This document shows, piece by piece, positions 24,833 to 33,803 of a DNA stretch of 64,000 bases. The position numbers and the translations under genes were made by a program. This stretch comes from Methylosarcina fibrata AML-C10 (GTDB lineage Bacteria > Pseudomonadota > Gammaproteobacteria > Methylococcales > Methylomonadaceae). Every line of letters starts with the position of its first letter. Within the stretch, counting starts at the first letter, position 1. The notes under the pieces are model-generated. The model ran no database searches and was not told the origin of the DNA. It saw only the letters and a list, made by a program, of their open reading frames with translations. Location of the stretch: contig NZ_KB889965.1 in the NCBI RefSeq assembly GCF_000372865.1, positions 2,897,450 to 2,961,449 of the forward strand. The letters run 5' to 3'.

Positions 24833-27310
24833 TCAAAACTCCACTTTAATGGAGCCGATTGCCATCAACGGCGCGCCCGGATAAATGCCGTTGCGCGGCG
24901 AGACGTTGGAATCGGGATCGGTCGATTCGTAATAGGTTTTGTCCAACAGGTTGCGGATATTGAATTGTGCAGTCACCGGCGTTTTTTTGACGTTCCACTT
25001 ATAGGCGGCGAAGGCGTCCACGCGCACGTAACCCGGCAACTGGAAGGGATCTCCGTAATAGAAAAAATTGCCTTCACGCTGGCCTGCCGCGATTCCGCCC
25101 AGGCCGACGCTGAACCCTTCCAGAGCCTGATGACCGTTGAAATCGTACTTAAGCCACAAACTGCCGGCGTGCTCCGGTACGTTGGGCAGGCGACTGCCCT
25201 CGCCGCCGTCGTTGTTTTTGGTGATGCGGGCATCGGTATAAGCATAACTGCCGATAATGCTGAATCGGTCGGTCAGTTGACCGGTCACGTCCAGCTCGAT
25301 ACCCTGGCTGCGCGCTTCGCCAATCGCCGCGCTGACGTTCGGTTCACCCGGCACCGAGGTTAAAATGTTGCTCTTGGTCAGATGGTAATAAGCCAGCGTC
25401 GCCAGGAGCCGGTCATCGAACAACTGCGTCTTGACGCCCGCCTCGAATTGCTCGCCGATTTCGGGATCGAACGTTTGCCCGGTCGCCGACACGCCGTTAT
25501 TGGCGCCGAACGAGGTCGTCCAGTTGCCGTATACGCTCAGCCAGTGCCACGGTTGATACAGAATGCCGACGCGCGGGCTGAAGCCCTGGTCCTTCCGTTT
25601 GATCGAAGGCGACGAGCCTTCCAGGGCGTTGTCGGCTTCATCAAAACTGCCGCCGCGACCGCGGCCGACTTGCGTCCAGTCGTAGCGGCCGCCGCCGAAA
25701 ACATGCAGCTTGTCCCACAAGGTGATGTGATCCTGGAAATAAACCCCGTACCATTGCGTGACGAAGCGCGAGTAATTTCTGCCCGGCTGCACATAAGTCG
25801 CCAGCGTTCTGTCGAAAACGGAAGGATCGATGCCGTAGCTGGCGCTGGGGTTATAGATGTCGATGGCAAGATCAGGGTTCGGATTTTGCCAGTCGCCCTG
25901 GGTATGATAGGTTGTATGCGATTGGGTATAGTCGAAGCCGACCAGGATGTCGTGTTTGGTTTGCCAAAGATTGAACTTGCCGGTCAGATCGAGGTTGGTC
26001 GCGTAGGCTTCGACCAAGTTTTCTTCCGAAAAAATATTCCTGTCCAGCGTCCGGTTGTCGGGCCTGAGCGCGTTGCCGAACGCGGGCGACGGATTGACGA
26101 AAGTCATCTCGACTTTTTCCCGGCTCATCAGGAAACGGTTATGAACCGCCCAATCGTCGTTAAAGCGGTGATTGAACTCGGTGCCCAGGTGCACCTTGGA
26201 AAGATGATCGACCGGATCATTGGGGTCGCCGAAGGAGTTTTCGATCGGAATCGGCGCAGGCCGGTCGCCGATGGCCGGAATGCCGAAGTCGGCTTGAAAA
26301 TCCTGGTCAACGCCTTCGACGTTGAAGCTGAGTTCGGTTCGGTCGCTGATTTTCCAGGTCAGGCTCGGCGAAACCATCACCCGATCGGTAAAGATCAAAT
26401 CGCGAAACGACTCGTTGTTCTGGTAGGAACCAGTGAATCGATACAGCAAGTTTTTGCCGTCGTCGATCGGCCCGGTCGCATCCCACTGAGTACGGTAATA
26501 ATCGTAGGAGCCAAACTGCTGTTCCAGCGAGTAATACGGCAGGTTTAGCGGTTTTTTGGTGGTCACGTTGATCAGGCCGCCCGGTTCGCCGCGTCCATAT
26601 AGCATCGCCGCCGGGCCTTTCAGCACTTCGACGCTCTCCAGATTAGCGGTGTCGAATTCGCTGTTGAAGCCGTTCGATTGCGTGGTCAACAAACCGTTAC
26701 GAAAGACTTGATCCTGACGAAAGCCACGCACGATGAAGCCCGTACCCATGCCCAGCGTCGGTTGGGCGCGCACGCCGCTGACGTTTTCGAGCGCATCCTT
26801 GATCCGGACGGACTTCTGATCGTTCATGACCGTTCTCGGCACGACCTGAACCGAGGCCGGCGTCTCGATGAGCGGCGTGTCGGTCTTGAGGGCCGTGCTG
26901 GAATTGACGACCGTATAAGCCGTATTGTAAGGATCGGCCGCATCGAAGTCGGCTTCGCCTTGTACCGTCATCGGCGGCAGCGTATCGCTTGCCCGGGTTC
27001 CCTCCACGGCCTTTGCCTTCAGGGCCGCCGCGTTACTACCGGTAAAGGTATAATCGATGCCGGTCCCCGCCAGCAGCCTGCCCAATGCCTTGCCCGGACG
27101 GTAGGGACCTTGCAGCCCGGCGCTGCGTTTGCCCTGCAATAGGCCGTCGGCGTAAAACAGATGCACTCCGCTCTGCTTCGAAAATACATCGAGCGCGGAC
27201 GCCAGAGGCTGCGCCGGAATGTTGAAATCGACGGTGTTTTCCTGAGCGGCCTGAGCGACGGCAACCACTCCGAGCCATAAACCCAGCGCGGCGGGCGATG
27301 AAAGATGCAT
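24833..27310 (-). CDS. TonB-dependent ferri-siderophore receptor with STN domain but no adjacent sigma/FecR (825 aa)
   Basis: Signal peptide 1-21, STN domain from FNIPAQPLASALDVFSKQSG to GSNAAALKA, TonB-box-like PPMTVQG, linker DPYNTAYTVVNSSTALKTD, plug with ESVEVLKGPAAMLYGRGEPGG, and barrel ending IKVEF. ATG at 27310 with GGAGG upstream. It is closest in the window to the receptor at 35029 (shared NSSTA-KTD linker and GIYPGAPL near the end), and both have a PepSY gene downstream. Upstream lies a toxin-antitoxin remnant where a FecR would be expected, so it either answers to a distant sigma or lost its pair. Confidence 0.94.
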   Translation of the reverse strand: MHLSSPAALGLWLGVVAVAQAAQENTVDFNIPAQPLASALDVFSKQSGVHLFYADGLLQGKRSAGLQGPYRPGKALGRLLAGTGIDYTFTGSNAAALKAKAVEGTRASDTLPPMTVQGEADFDAADPYNTAYTVVNSSTALKTDTPLIETPASVQVVPRTVMNDQKSVRIKDALENVSGVRAQPTLGMGTGFIVRGFRQDQVFRNGLLTTQSNGFNSEFDTANLESVEVLKGPAAMLYGRGEPGGLINVTTKKPLNLPYYSLEQQFGSYDYYRTQWDATGPIDDGKNLLYRFTGSYQNNESFRDLIFTDRVMVSPSLTWKISDRTELSFNVEGVDQDFQADFGIPAIGDRPAPIPIENSFGDPNDPVDHLSKVHLGTEFNHRFNDDWAVHNRFLMSREKVEMTFVNPSPAFGNALRPDNRTLDRNIFSEENLVEAYATNLDLTGKFNLWQTKHDILVGFDYTQSHTTYHTQGDWQNPNPDLAIDIYNPSASYGIDPSVFDRTLATYVQPGRNYSRFVTQWYGVYFQDHITLWDKLHVFGGGRYDWTQVGRGRGGSFDEADNALEGSSPSIKRKDQGFSPRVGILYQPWHWLSVYGNWTTSFGANNGVSATGQTFDPEIGEQFEAGVKTQLFDDRLLATLAYYHLTKSNILTSVPGEPNVSAAIGEARSQGIELDVTGQLTDRFSIIGSYAYTDARITKNNDGGEGSRLPNVPEHAGSLWLKYDFNGHQALEGFSVGLGGIAAGQREGNFFYYGDPFQLPGYVRVDAFAAYKWNVKKTPVTAQFNIRNLLDKTYYESTDPDSNVSPRNGIYPGAPLMAIGSIKVEF

Positions 27311-27380
27311 GTTTCCTCCGAGATTGATGACAGTCTCGGATAAGACGGCTCAGTCGGGAAGGGACCGCCACGGCAAGGCG

Positions 27381-27390
27381 AAATTTTTTT
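27381..27390 (-). promoter_or_regulatory. A/T tract upstream of receptor, candidate ECF promoter element
   Basis: Minus-strand AAAAAAATTTCGCC lies 71-80 nt before the ATG at 27310 and is nearly the same as the tract before the receptor at 35029. CCGTCTTATCC nearer the gene could be the -10 part. Confidence 0.35.
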
Positions 27391-27528
27391 CGTTTGCCAT
27401 CGTGTATTTTCAAAGCGAACTTCGCTTCCGGAGTCCAAAGGATCGGCCGTCGAATTATCGTCGGTCAGCCAGCACCCCGGATTGCGTTGTGCGGAAACAG
27501 GGTTTTCGTGGTGGCCGAAAACAGAAGG

Positions 27529-27930
27529 TCATCGCCGAGCGTCAAAGCGTTTCAGCGTATTGTTCCATTGTAATAGCGGTTGGTCGGCGGTCAGGAGTAG
27601 CGCTCCTTTGATCTGGGCGGTGGCCACAATGAGCCGGTCTGCGGGGTCGCCGTGCAGGACAAGTTGGGCGGCTGCGATGCCGATGTCGCCATCAACAGGA
27701 ATTTCAAGCAACCCCAGGCGCAGAAGGTCGCGCCGCCACGCCGCTGGCGGCAGTGCCATGGTTATCCGCCCTTTGGCGACGAGCATGGCGGTTTCCCAGA
27801 ATGAGATCGCCGAAACCGCCAGTTATCCCTGCTGTAATGCGAGGTCGGCACACTTTCGTGCTTCGGCTCCCAAGGAGGGATCATCCTGGTCAAGCCAAAT
27901 CAAGGCATGCGTGTCTAGCAGGACGAACAT
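27529..27930 (-). pseudogene. PIN-domain toxin (VapC-like) broken by an in-frame stop
   Basis: The reading frame starts at the ATG at 27930 (MFVLLDTHALIWLDQDDPSL), overlaps the antitoxin gene by 16 bp, and carries a TAA at 27823-27825 (codon 36). After the stop the same frame continues as LAVSAISFWETAMLVAKG and ends with DRLIVATA and LLTADQPLLQW, the usual VapC C-terminal acidic motifs. So one base change probably inactivated a complete ribonuclease toxin of about 133 codons. The downstream part alone is open from 27786. Unless the stop is read through, only the antitoxin is functional. Confidence 0.82.
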
Positions 27931-28148
27931 TCGGCATCCCAGGGTTCACCTAACGTTCCCACGATATCCCCGGCAATGCCGATTTTACTTTTATGGCAGC
28001 CGGCGAGGGTCGCAGGTCTTGAGACTATCGGACTTAGCTGCGCTACCGGCTGGCCGTTTTTGATGATGATGCTATCGCCTGAATCCGTCACTTCGTTCAT
28101 GAGTTGCAGGCATTTGGCTTTAAATTCGGAAGCTTTAACGGTTTTCAT
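27915..28148 (-). CDS. Phd/YefM-family antitoxin (77 aa)
   Basis: N-terminal MKTVKASEFKAKCLQLMNEV and SIIIKNGQPVAQLSP are typical of Phd/YefM antitoxins, which bind DNA through the N-terminus and neutralise the toxin through the C-terminus. The ATG at 28148 has a GGGGG ribosome site. It precedes and overlaps the PIN-toxin pseudogene, in classic antitoxin-toxin order. With the toxin broken it may be a free antitoxin. Confidence 0.88.
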   Translation of the reverse strand: MKTVKASEFKAKCLQLMNEVTDSGDSIIIKNGQPVAQLSPIVSRPATLAGCHKSKIGIAGDIVGTLGEPWDAECSSC

Positions 28149-28384
28149 TCTATTACCCCCTAAATGACTATGGGCATGACTATAGTTCTGCGAATATAGA
28201 AAATCAAACGGATTGGAGAAAGGGGCCGGGTTGTCATCTATAGATTATGAACTGCGCCGCCTACGGCAAGATTTCCCCGCGAACGGAACGATGGAAACAT
28301 TTGGAATATATTCGACCTATACTTGACCACGCCTGTATAGCGAGCCATGATTGACCGACCCTAGCCAAGGCTATGAGCATTTCC

Positions 28385-28627
28385 ATGCAAGTCAACATTC
28401 TCGAAGCGAAAAACCGCTTGTCCGGCTTGGTTGCCGCCGCCGAGCACGATGAAGAAGTCATCATTGCCCGCAACGGCGTGCCTGTCGCCAAAATCGTCAA
28501 ATACAGCGCGCCGCGGGTAGCGACGTCCGGTGCCTGGAAAGGCAAGGTTTCCTATTCGGAGGACTGGAACTCGGCCGCCACCAACGCAAAGGTTGAAAGT
28601 TTATTCCACGATGCGCCTGTTGCTTGA
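28385..28627 (+). CDS. Phd/YefM-family antitoxin (80 aa)
   Basis: Begins MQVNILEAKNRLSGLVAAAE and contains EVIIARNGVPVAKIVKY, the Phd/YefM core. The ATG at 28385 fits the family; an ATG at 28373 adds four residues. It points away from the antitoxin at 27915, and its last codons overlap a short toxin fragment at 28611. The two neighbouring antitoxins are different subtypes, so they are two modules rather than a duplication. Confidence 0.85.
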   Translation: MQVNILEAKNRLSGLVAAAEHDEEVIIARNGVPVAKIVKYSAPRVATSGAWKGKVSYSEDWNSAATNAKVESLFHDAPVA

Positions 28628-28700
28628 TACGTGTATCGTGTACGACGGGTTGATGGGCGTCATTGCGGACCGCCCGTTGATTAGTGCAGCCTTCCGGTAA
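28611..28700 (+). pseudogene. Truncated PIN-domain toxin fragment (29 codons)
   Basis: The frame overlaps the antitoxin stop, as in intact modules, and begins MRLLLDTCIVYD, the first acidic motif of a VapC toxin. After IADRPLI it stops at 28698-28700. The other catalytic residues are missing, so it cannot be an active ribonuclease. The break lies just before a 20-bp inverted repeat at 28715-28799. Confidence 0.7.
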
Positions 28701-28714
28701 TTTCAGCGAGTAGG

Positions 28715-28799
28715 TTGATGACATGGACTCCTCTTTACTCCGTTTAATTGATTTGGTGCATTATGACACCGCAGGAGGGAGAGGAGTCCATATCATCAA
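28715..28799. repeat. 20-bp inverted repeat (19/20) beside the toxin remnant
   Basis: TTGATGACATGGACTCCTCT at 28715-28734 and its near-exact reverse complement at 28780-28799 enclose 45 bp. It sits between the truncated toxin and the receptor at 28863, so it could be the receptor's terminator structure or the scar of a small mobile element. Confidence 0.5.
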
Positions 28800-28862
28800 T
28801 CTACGCGGCTACGCGCTACCTTACGGGTTTATCCAGCTTACCGCGTAGTTTAGACGGAATAT

Positions 28863-31343
28863 TTAAAACTCTATTTTTACCGATCCTAAAAACGTCAGCG
28901 GCGCTCCGGGAAAAATACCGTTGGAAGCGGAATTCTGCGATGAAGCGTAGTAATGCTTATCCAGAACATTATCAATATTTAACTGCGTAGTAATTTTTGA
29001 TTTGTTCAGATACCAAGAATAAGCTGTCATCAAATTAAAGGTAGCGAAGCCGGGAAGTTGAAATTTGTTGGCGTTATTGCCTTCTCGTTGTCCACGCGCA
29101 ATCATGCCTGCGCCGAATTTAAGCCCGCGCATATCGCCGCTTTGTAGTTCATAAGTCGCCCAAAAACTTCCACCATGTTTTGGTACATTGAAGAACCGGT
29201 TTCCTTTGTTCCCGCTGTTGTCCCGTGTGATTTCAGAATCGGTAAGAGCATAACTGCCTATGACATTCAAGCCGGGATAAACCTCTCCTGACATATCCAA
29301 TTCCAAACCTTGGTTACGCACCTCGCCAGTGTTGATAGAAATGCCTCTGTTTGCAAGATCCGGGTCTGGATGCGGCGTGGCAATATTATGTTTGGTTAAA
29401 TCAAACCATGCGAGCGACGCGGTTAAACGATCATTGAATAACTGCATTTTCATGCCTACTTCCCATTGCTCGGCCGTTTGTGGAGGCAGAGCTTTATTGT
29501 TTTGATCTTTATTGAATGTATTTGCTAGCCCGAAATTCTCGACATAGTTGCCATAAAAACTCAATTCATGTAGAGGCTGCCATACGACACCGAATCGGGG
29601 CTTCACTGCATCTGCGCGCTGATTTCCTATAGTTGTATCTGTAGGGGAGTTTCTTGCCGTAAACACATCTTTAGTAGCCACTTCCGCATCATCGTAACGA
29701 AAACCGGCTAATAGCTGAATATTAAAAGGAAGCTTGACTTGATCTTGAACATAAAATCCGTACCAGTTTTCATCAATACTAAATATTTCTGTAGTGTTAG
29801 GATTATTTAATAAGCCAACAGAAGTTTCCGTAAAAATTGGATTAAATAAATCAACTGCCTGTGCTGTTGCGACTTTTGCCAAGCCGCTTGATGCCGTTGA
29901 ATTGTAATAATCCCACCCGAATAACAAGGTGTGCTCAAGTGGTCCGGTATCAACCTTCCCTGTCAAATCGAGCGATGTATAATATTGTTCGCCAGACCAA
30001 TTACTGGTTCGTATTCTCCGGTTCATATTACAAGTTGAAAGATTACAGCCGTTGGCAGGACCGGCCACAGCTATACCAGGAGATAACGGGAAATCCGCTA
30101 TAAGCGCATTAAATTTATGGCTCACAGACCAGCGGTCATTGAATGCATGAGACCAATTTAGCCCGGCCCAAAACGAATCGCTTTCTTGTATCAATCCTTG
30201 AGGTCCCGCTAAGTTGCGGTTGCGCGGCACTGCGGCGGGTCTCGTCCCGATTGCCGGCAATCCTTGATCGAAAGTATCACTGCCGTGTTTGTATTCAAGT
30301 TCCAATGTTGCTTGCGTTTTATCGCCGATATTCCAACGCAGGACCGGCGCAAAAAATACGCGGTCGTTATTGACAAAATCACGAAAGGAACCGGCGTCTT
30401 CATAAGCGAAATTGAGACGATAAAGCAGGGATTTATCGTCATTAATAGCCCCTGTCGCATCCGCCATCGTTCTATAAAAATCGAACGATCCGAATTGCTG
30501 CTGTAACGAATAATACGGCGTGGACAAAGGTTGCTTTGTGACAACATTGACCATGCCGCCCGGCTCTACTCTTCCATAAAGAATCGAAGAAACACCTTTA
30601 AGCACCTCGACACGTTCGAGATTTGCAGTTTCTCTAAATCCGTCTGTCAGCCATGATGCGCTTACCCTCGTACCATTGCGATAAAATTCATTGTTTAGGA
30701 AGCCTCTTATCATTGCTCCGCTTTGATTATGACTGTCTCTCGTCAATGTATAGACACCACTGACATTATCAAAAGCTTTTTCCAAACGTACAACTTGTTG
30801 ATCGTTTAACACTGCCCTAGGGATAATTTGAATATTAGCCGGCGTTTCCATGATCGGCGTATCGGTCTTGGTCGCCGTCGTGGCGTTGGGCCGGTTGTAA
30901 TCCGGGTTGTAGGGGTCTGTGGAATCGTATTCGGCATTACCCGTCACCGTCATCGGCGGCAGCGTGCTTGCACCGGGCGCGGAGTTGATGGGCACCGATC
31001 GTTTTTCCAGCGTGACGGTATGATCGTTGATGTAGCGGTAACCATAACCGCTGCCCTGCAGCAACCGGTCGAGCGCCTGTTCCGGTGTCATCCGCCCCTC
31101 CAGGCTTTTGGCATTCAGCCCGCGTATGCCGTCGGCATTGAAAACCACTTCCAGACCGGAATCGGCGGCGAATGCCATCAGCGCATTGTTGAGCGATTGT
31201 GCCGGAATGTGGAAGTCGCGTGCGGCATCGGCGGCCGCTACGGTTTGGACGTTCAGCCAGACGCCGAAGCATACCGTCGCCGCCGTCCGTAGCATCGTGC
31301 CGTGCCGGAGCCTGTGAGTCCTGTTGTCGAAATGTCGTTGCAT
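28863..31343 (-). CDS. TonB-dependent ferri-siderophore receptor with STN domain, GC mosaic (826 aa)
   Basis: Signal peptide about 1-38, STN domain from FHIPAQSLNNALMAFAADSG to NDHTVTLEK, TonB-box-like PPMTVTG, linker DPYNPDYNRPNATTATKTD, plug with ERVEVLKGVSSILYGRVEPGG (VSS where relatives have PAA), barrel ending VKIEF. The coding sequence changes from GC-rich (30840-31343) to clearly AT-richer (28863 to about 30830) right at the linker-plug junction. That points to replacement of plug and barrel by recombination, keeping the signalling part. A loop has two cysteines (NGCNLSTCN). ATG at 31343. Partners are FecR 31793 and sigma 32905. Confidence 0.95.
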   Translation of the reverse strand: MQRHFDNRTHRLRHGTMLRTAATVCFGVWLNVQTVAAADAARDFHIPAQSLNNALMAFAADSGLEVVFNADGIRGLNAKSLEGRMTPEQALDRLLQGSGYGYRYINDHTVTLEKRSVPINSAPGASTLPPMTVTGNAEYDSTDPYNPDYNRPNATTATKTDTPIMETPANIQIIPRAVLNDQQVVRLEKAFDNVSGVYTLTRDSHNQSGAMIRGFLNNEFYRNGTRVSASWLTDGFRETANLERVEVLKGVSSILYGRVEPGGMVNVVTKQPLSTPYYSLQQQFGSFDFYRTMADATGAINDDKSLLYRLNFAYEDAGSFRDFVNNDRVFFAPVLRWNIGDKTQATLELEYKHGSDTFDQGLPAIGTRPAAVPRNRNLAGPQGLIQESDSFWAGLNWSHAFNDRWSVSHKFNALIADFPLSPGIAVAGPANGCNLSTCNMNRRIRTSNWSGEQYYTSLDLTGKVDTGPLEHTLLFGWDYYNSTASSGLAKVATAQAVDLFNPIFTETSVGLLNNPNTTEIFSIDENWYGFYVQDQVKLPFNIQLLAGFRYDDAEVATKDVFTARNSPTDTTIGNQRADAVKPRFGVVWQPLHELSFYGNYVENFGLANTFNKDQNNKALPPQTAEQWEVGMKMQLFNDRLTASLAWFDLTKHNIATPHPDPDLANRGISINTGEVRNQGLELDMSGEVYPGLNVIGSYALTDSEITRDNSGNKGNRFFNVPKHGGSFWATYELQSGDMRGLKFGAGMIARGQREGNNANKFQLPGFATFNLMTAYSWYLNKSKITTQLNIDNVLDKHYYASSQNSASNGIFPGAPLTFLGSVKIEF

Positions 31344-31630
31344 GAGTTCTCCGGGTTATGGTTGTATCTGCTAGAGAACCCGTGCGAACCGGAAAAAATC
31401 ACCGTGAGCCGATGCAACTATTTTGTATGCCGATGCGGTATAAAAATATTTTTACTTATAATTCAAATAAATAAGACTTGATAAACGGCATGATTTTGTC
31501 AATTCGATAGAACGGGCGCAGGCAGCGGCTGCCGCGACCGGAGGCGTAAGACGATCTTGGACGTGGCGGGGTTGGTAACCTCGTTGCTTACGTTTGGCCA
31601 TGAGCATTGGCCAATAAAATGAAACGTAAC

Positions 31631-31709
31631 GGTCGGGTTTGCAAAACCCGACCGGCGCGAGTAAATATGTGCGTCCATGCGCCGTAGGTGCGAATTTATT
31701 CGCACCTAC
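31631..31709. repeat. Two strong palindromes in a 449-bp gap
   Basis: GGTCGGGTTT at 31631-31640 pairs with 31644-31653, and GTAGGTGCGAA at 31684-31694 pairs with 31699-31709. Both lie in the gap 31344-31792 between receptor and FecR, where I see no gene. Such palindromes recur in the window (43313-43335) and look like dispersed repeats; here they could weaken transcription from FecR into the receptor. Confidence 0.55.
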
Positions 31710-31792
31710 AATAAGATAGCGCTTTCGCCCTGCTCCCACTCTTGTCTTTCGATTTTCACGGTAACCGCATTGCCTTTCTGACCGGGGCTTTG

Positions 31793-32821
31793 CTAACGAT
31801 GCAGCCACACCCACCACGGACCGACGCGGGTTTGCCGCAACCCCAACGCCCGGCAGACCGAATCGAGCACCTTGTCCGGATCGTCCACGGTAAAGACGCC
31901 GGTGATGCGCAGCTTTTCCAGCCCGTCACCGCGCAGAAAAACACGTCCTGCACGGTAGCGGCCCAACTCTTCGACCAATTCGGACAGCGGCCGGTCGTTG
32001 ACCCACAAGCGATGCCGCTGCCAGGCCGTGGCCTGGTCGAGCGGGACCGGTTCGGGGGCCGGCAACAGGCTTCCCGGCCGGTAACTCAGCTTTTGGCCTT
32101 GTTCCACTTCAATTTCGGAAGGCGGCTGCCGGGCCGCTGCCGGATCAAGGCCCACGGCGACCGCATGCTCCTGCACAGTGACGGTCACGTCGCCGCTGTC
32201 GGCCTGATACACGTCGAAGACCGTGCCGAGGGCGCGAACCGCCAGCCCGTTCGCCTGCACGACGAACGGCCGGCGCGGGTCCCCGACCACGGTAAAGCGC
32301 GCCTGCCCCCGATGCAGGATAACGTTTCGACGGAATGCGGTGAAATCCACCGAGACGGCGGACTCGGTGTTCAACAGCAGGCGGCTGCCGTCGCTGAGCG
32401 TAAACTCGCGCATCTCGCCGGTTTGCGTGCGGTAATCGCCGAACAGTGCGGCCAGCGGATGGAAACGGCCCGGCAGGATCAGGTTGACGGCCAACAGCCA
32501 GACGGCGGCCGCCGCCAGCGAGGCGGACAGCCACACGGGGTAGCGTTTTCGGCCCCGCCTGCCCGCAACCGGCAAGTCTGCGTGAACCGGCGCAGCGTTG
32601 GCCGCCCGGTCCGTGCTTTGCGCGCGTGCGGCCAGGGCCATCTCGTCGAACAAATTTTCCGCCTCGCCGAAGGCTTCGGCATGGGCCGCATCCTCGGCCA
32701 GCCAGTTCGCGAAAGCGCGCACTTCCTCGTCGCTCATGTCGTCCGAGCGCAACCGCACCAGCCAGTCGATCGCCTGGCATTTGATTTCGGAGCGCTGAGT
32801 GTCGTTTGCGGTTAGCGGCAT
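31793..32821 (-). CDS. FecR-type anti-sigma/sigma regulator (342 aa)
   Basis: DUF4880 region (AIDWLVRLRSDDMSDEEVRA, FANWLAEDAAHAEAFGEAEN), a membrane helix near WLSASLAAAAVWLLAVNLI, a FecR domain (LSDGSRLLLNTESAVSV, LHRGQARFTVVGDPRRPF, AVRALGTVFDVYQAD) and the C-terminal ITGVFTVDDPDKVLD. ATG at 32821. It resembles the FecRs at 38555 and 20430 in the QARF/VFxV motifs. Partners are sigma 32905 and, after the palindromic gap, receptor 28863. Confidence 0.93.
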   Translation of the reverse strand: MPLTANDTQRSEIKCQAIDWLVRLRSDDMSDEEVRAFANWLAEDAAHAEAFGEAENLFDEMALAARAQSTDRAANAAPVHADLPVAGRRGRKRYPVWLSASLAAAAVWLLAVNLILPGRFHPLAALFGDYRTQTGEMREFTLSDGSRLLLNTESAVSVDFTAFRRNVILHRGQARFTVVGDPRRPFVVQANGLAVRALGTVFDVYQADSGDVTVTVQEHAVAVGLDPAAARQPPSEIEVEQGQKLSYRPGSLLPAPEPVPLDQATAWQRHRLWVNDRPLSELVEELGRYRAGRVFLRGDGLEKLRITGVFTVDDPDKVLDSVCRALGLRQTRVGPWWVWLHR

Positions 32822-32904
32822 GACGGAAGGTTAGAGAAAGTGGGCTCTGATAAACAATAATACGTTCGACGGACGAAATCGTACAGTGATGATGGCTGCG
32901 ATGT

Positions 32905-33429
32905 TCATGCGTCGTCCAGCCGGTCCGCGCAATGCGCCATCGCTTTAGCCAGGTGCTTGCCGACCATGGACTTGGAAATGCCCATGCGCGCGGCAATTTC
33001 GGTGTAACCGAGGCCTTCGACGCTGTGCAATACGAATGCGGTCCGGCAGTTGGCCGGCAAATCGTCGAGCGCCTGCTGCAACCGTCCGAACCGTTGCTTC
33101 GAGATGAGGATGCGTTCCGGATTAGCCGAATCTTGACCCGCAAGGGTATCGTGCAGCGTATCAGTATCGATTTCGGCGCCGAAGCGGTTTCTGACCGCTA
33201 TCTTCCGCTGATAGTCGACCGCCAGATTGACGGCGATATGAAACGCCAGCGCGCGGGCGTCGTCCGGCGGGCTTTCCCGACAAATCCGGTGCAGCCGGAG
33301 ATAGGTTTCATGCGTCAAATCGGCGGCTGTTTCCCGGCACTTCAAACGTCCGGTCAAAAACCGCAGCAAATCCTTCGCGAGCGGCTCGGACCAAAAGGAT
33401 AAGGTTAAGGCTGATGCGGAGTCGGTCAC
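32905..33429 (-). CDS. FecI-type ECF sigma factor (174 aa, non-ATG start)
   Basis: Region 2 as CRETAADLTHETYLRLHRI and FHIAVNLAVDYQRKIAVR, region 4 as LPANCRTAFVLHSVEGLG and the helix-turn-helix RMGISKSMVGKHLAKAM. There is no ATG: the choices are GTG at 33429 or TTG at 33435, and no strong ribosome site is visible, so expression may be low. It leads the module with FecR 31793 and receptor 28863. Its tandem operator lies unusually far upstream, about 300 bp. Confidence 0.92.
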   Translation of the reverse strand: MTDSASALTLSFWSEPLAKDLLRFLTGRLKCRETAADLTHETYLRLHRICRESPPDDARALAFHIAVNLAVDYQRKIAVRNRFGAEIDTDTLHDTLAGQDSANPERILISKQRFGRLQQALDDLPANCRTAFVLHSVEGLGYTEIAARMGISKSMVGKHLAKAMAHCADRLDDA

Positions 33430-33731
33430 GGTCAAGGCGTGTTCAAATCATGTTGGCGATTCATCGGGCCGGTTGGCGCTTTCTTCCGCTGAAGAGGCAT
33501 CGTGATATTGTCCGTGTCTGACTCAGCGAGCTATCGCAAACTATAGGCAAAAATCATGCCTTTATTAGCCGGGGGACGAGTGGTTTCGCCGGATCACGCA
33601 GTGCAATTCTCCGGATGCGGACGGAGCAACCAGGGATACAAAGGCAAAACCGCCAGCCCAACCGGCTTCGGCAAGCACGGTCTCCTGTTTTTTCGCGCTC
33701 CGGTCAGACTATCTACTAAAGAAAAAAGTGT

Positions 33732-33765
33732 GTCATATCACGCAGTCGTTGCGGCAAACGACGTA
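33732..33765. promoter_or_regulatory. Tandem 13-bp operator-like repeat (site G)
   Basis: GTCATATCACGCA at 33732-33744 and GGCAAACGACGTA at 33753-33765, offset 21 bp, in the gap 33430-33803 between sigma 32905 and the end of the PepSY gene at 33804. It is about 300 bp before the sigma start, further than the other sites. The rest of the gap shows no gene. Confidence 0.57.
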
Positions 33766-33803
33766 CTTTTTCGGAAACGGGAAGTCGGTGCCATGAACGG
33801 AAT

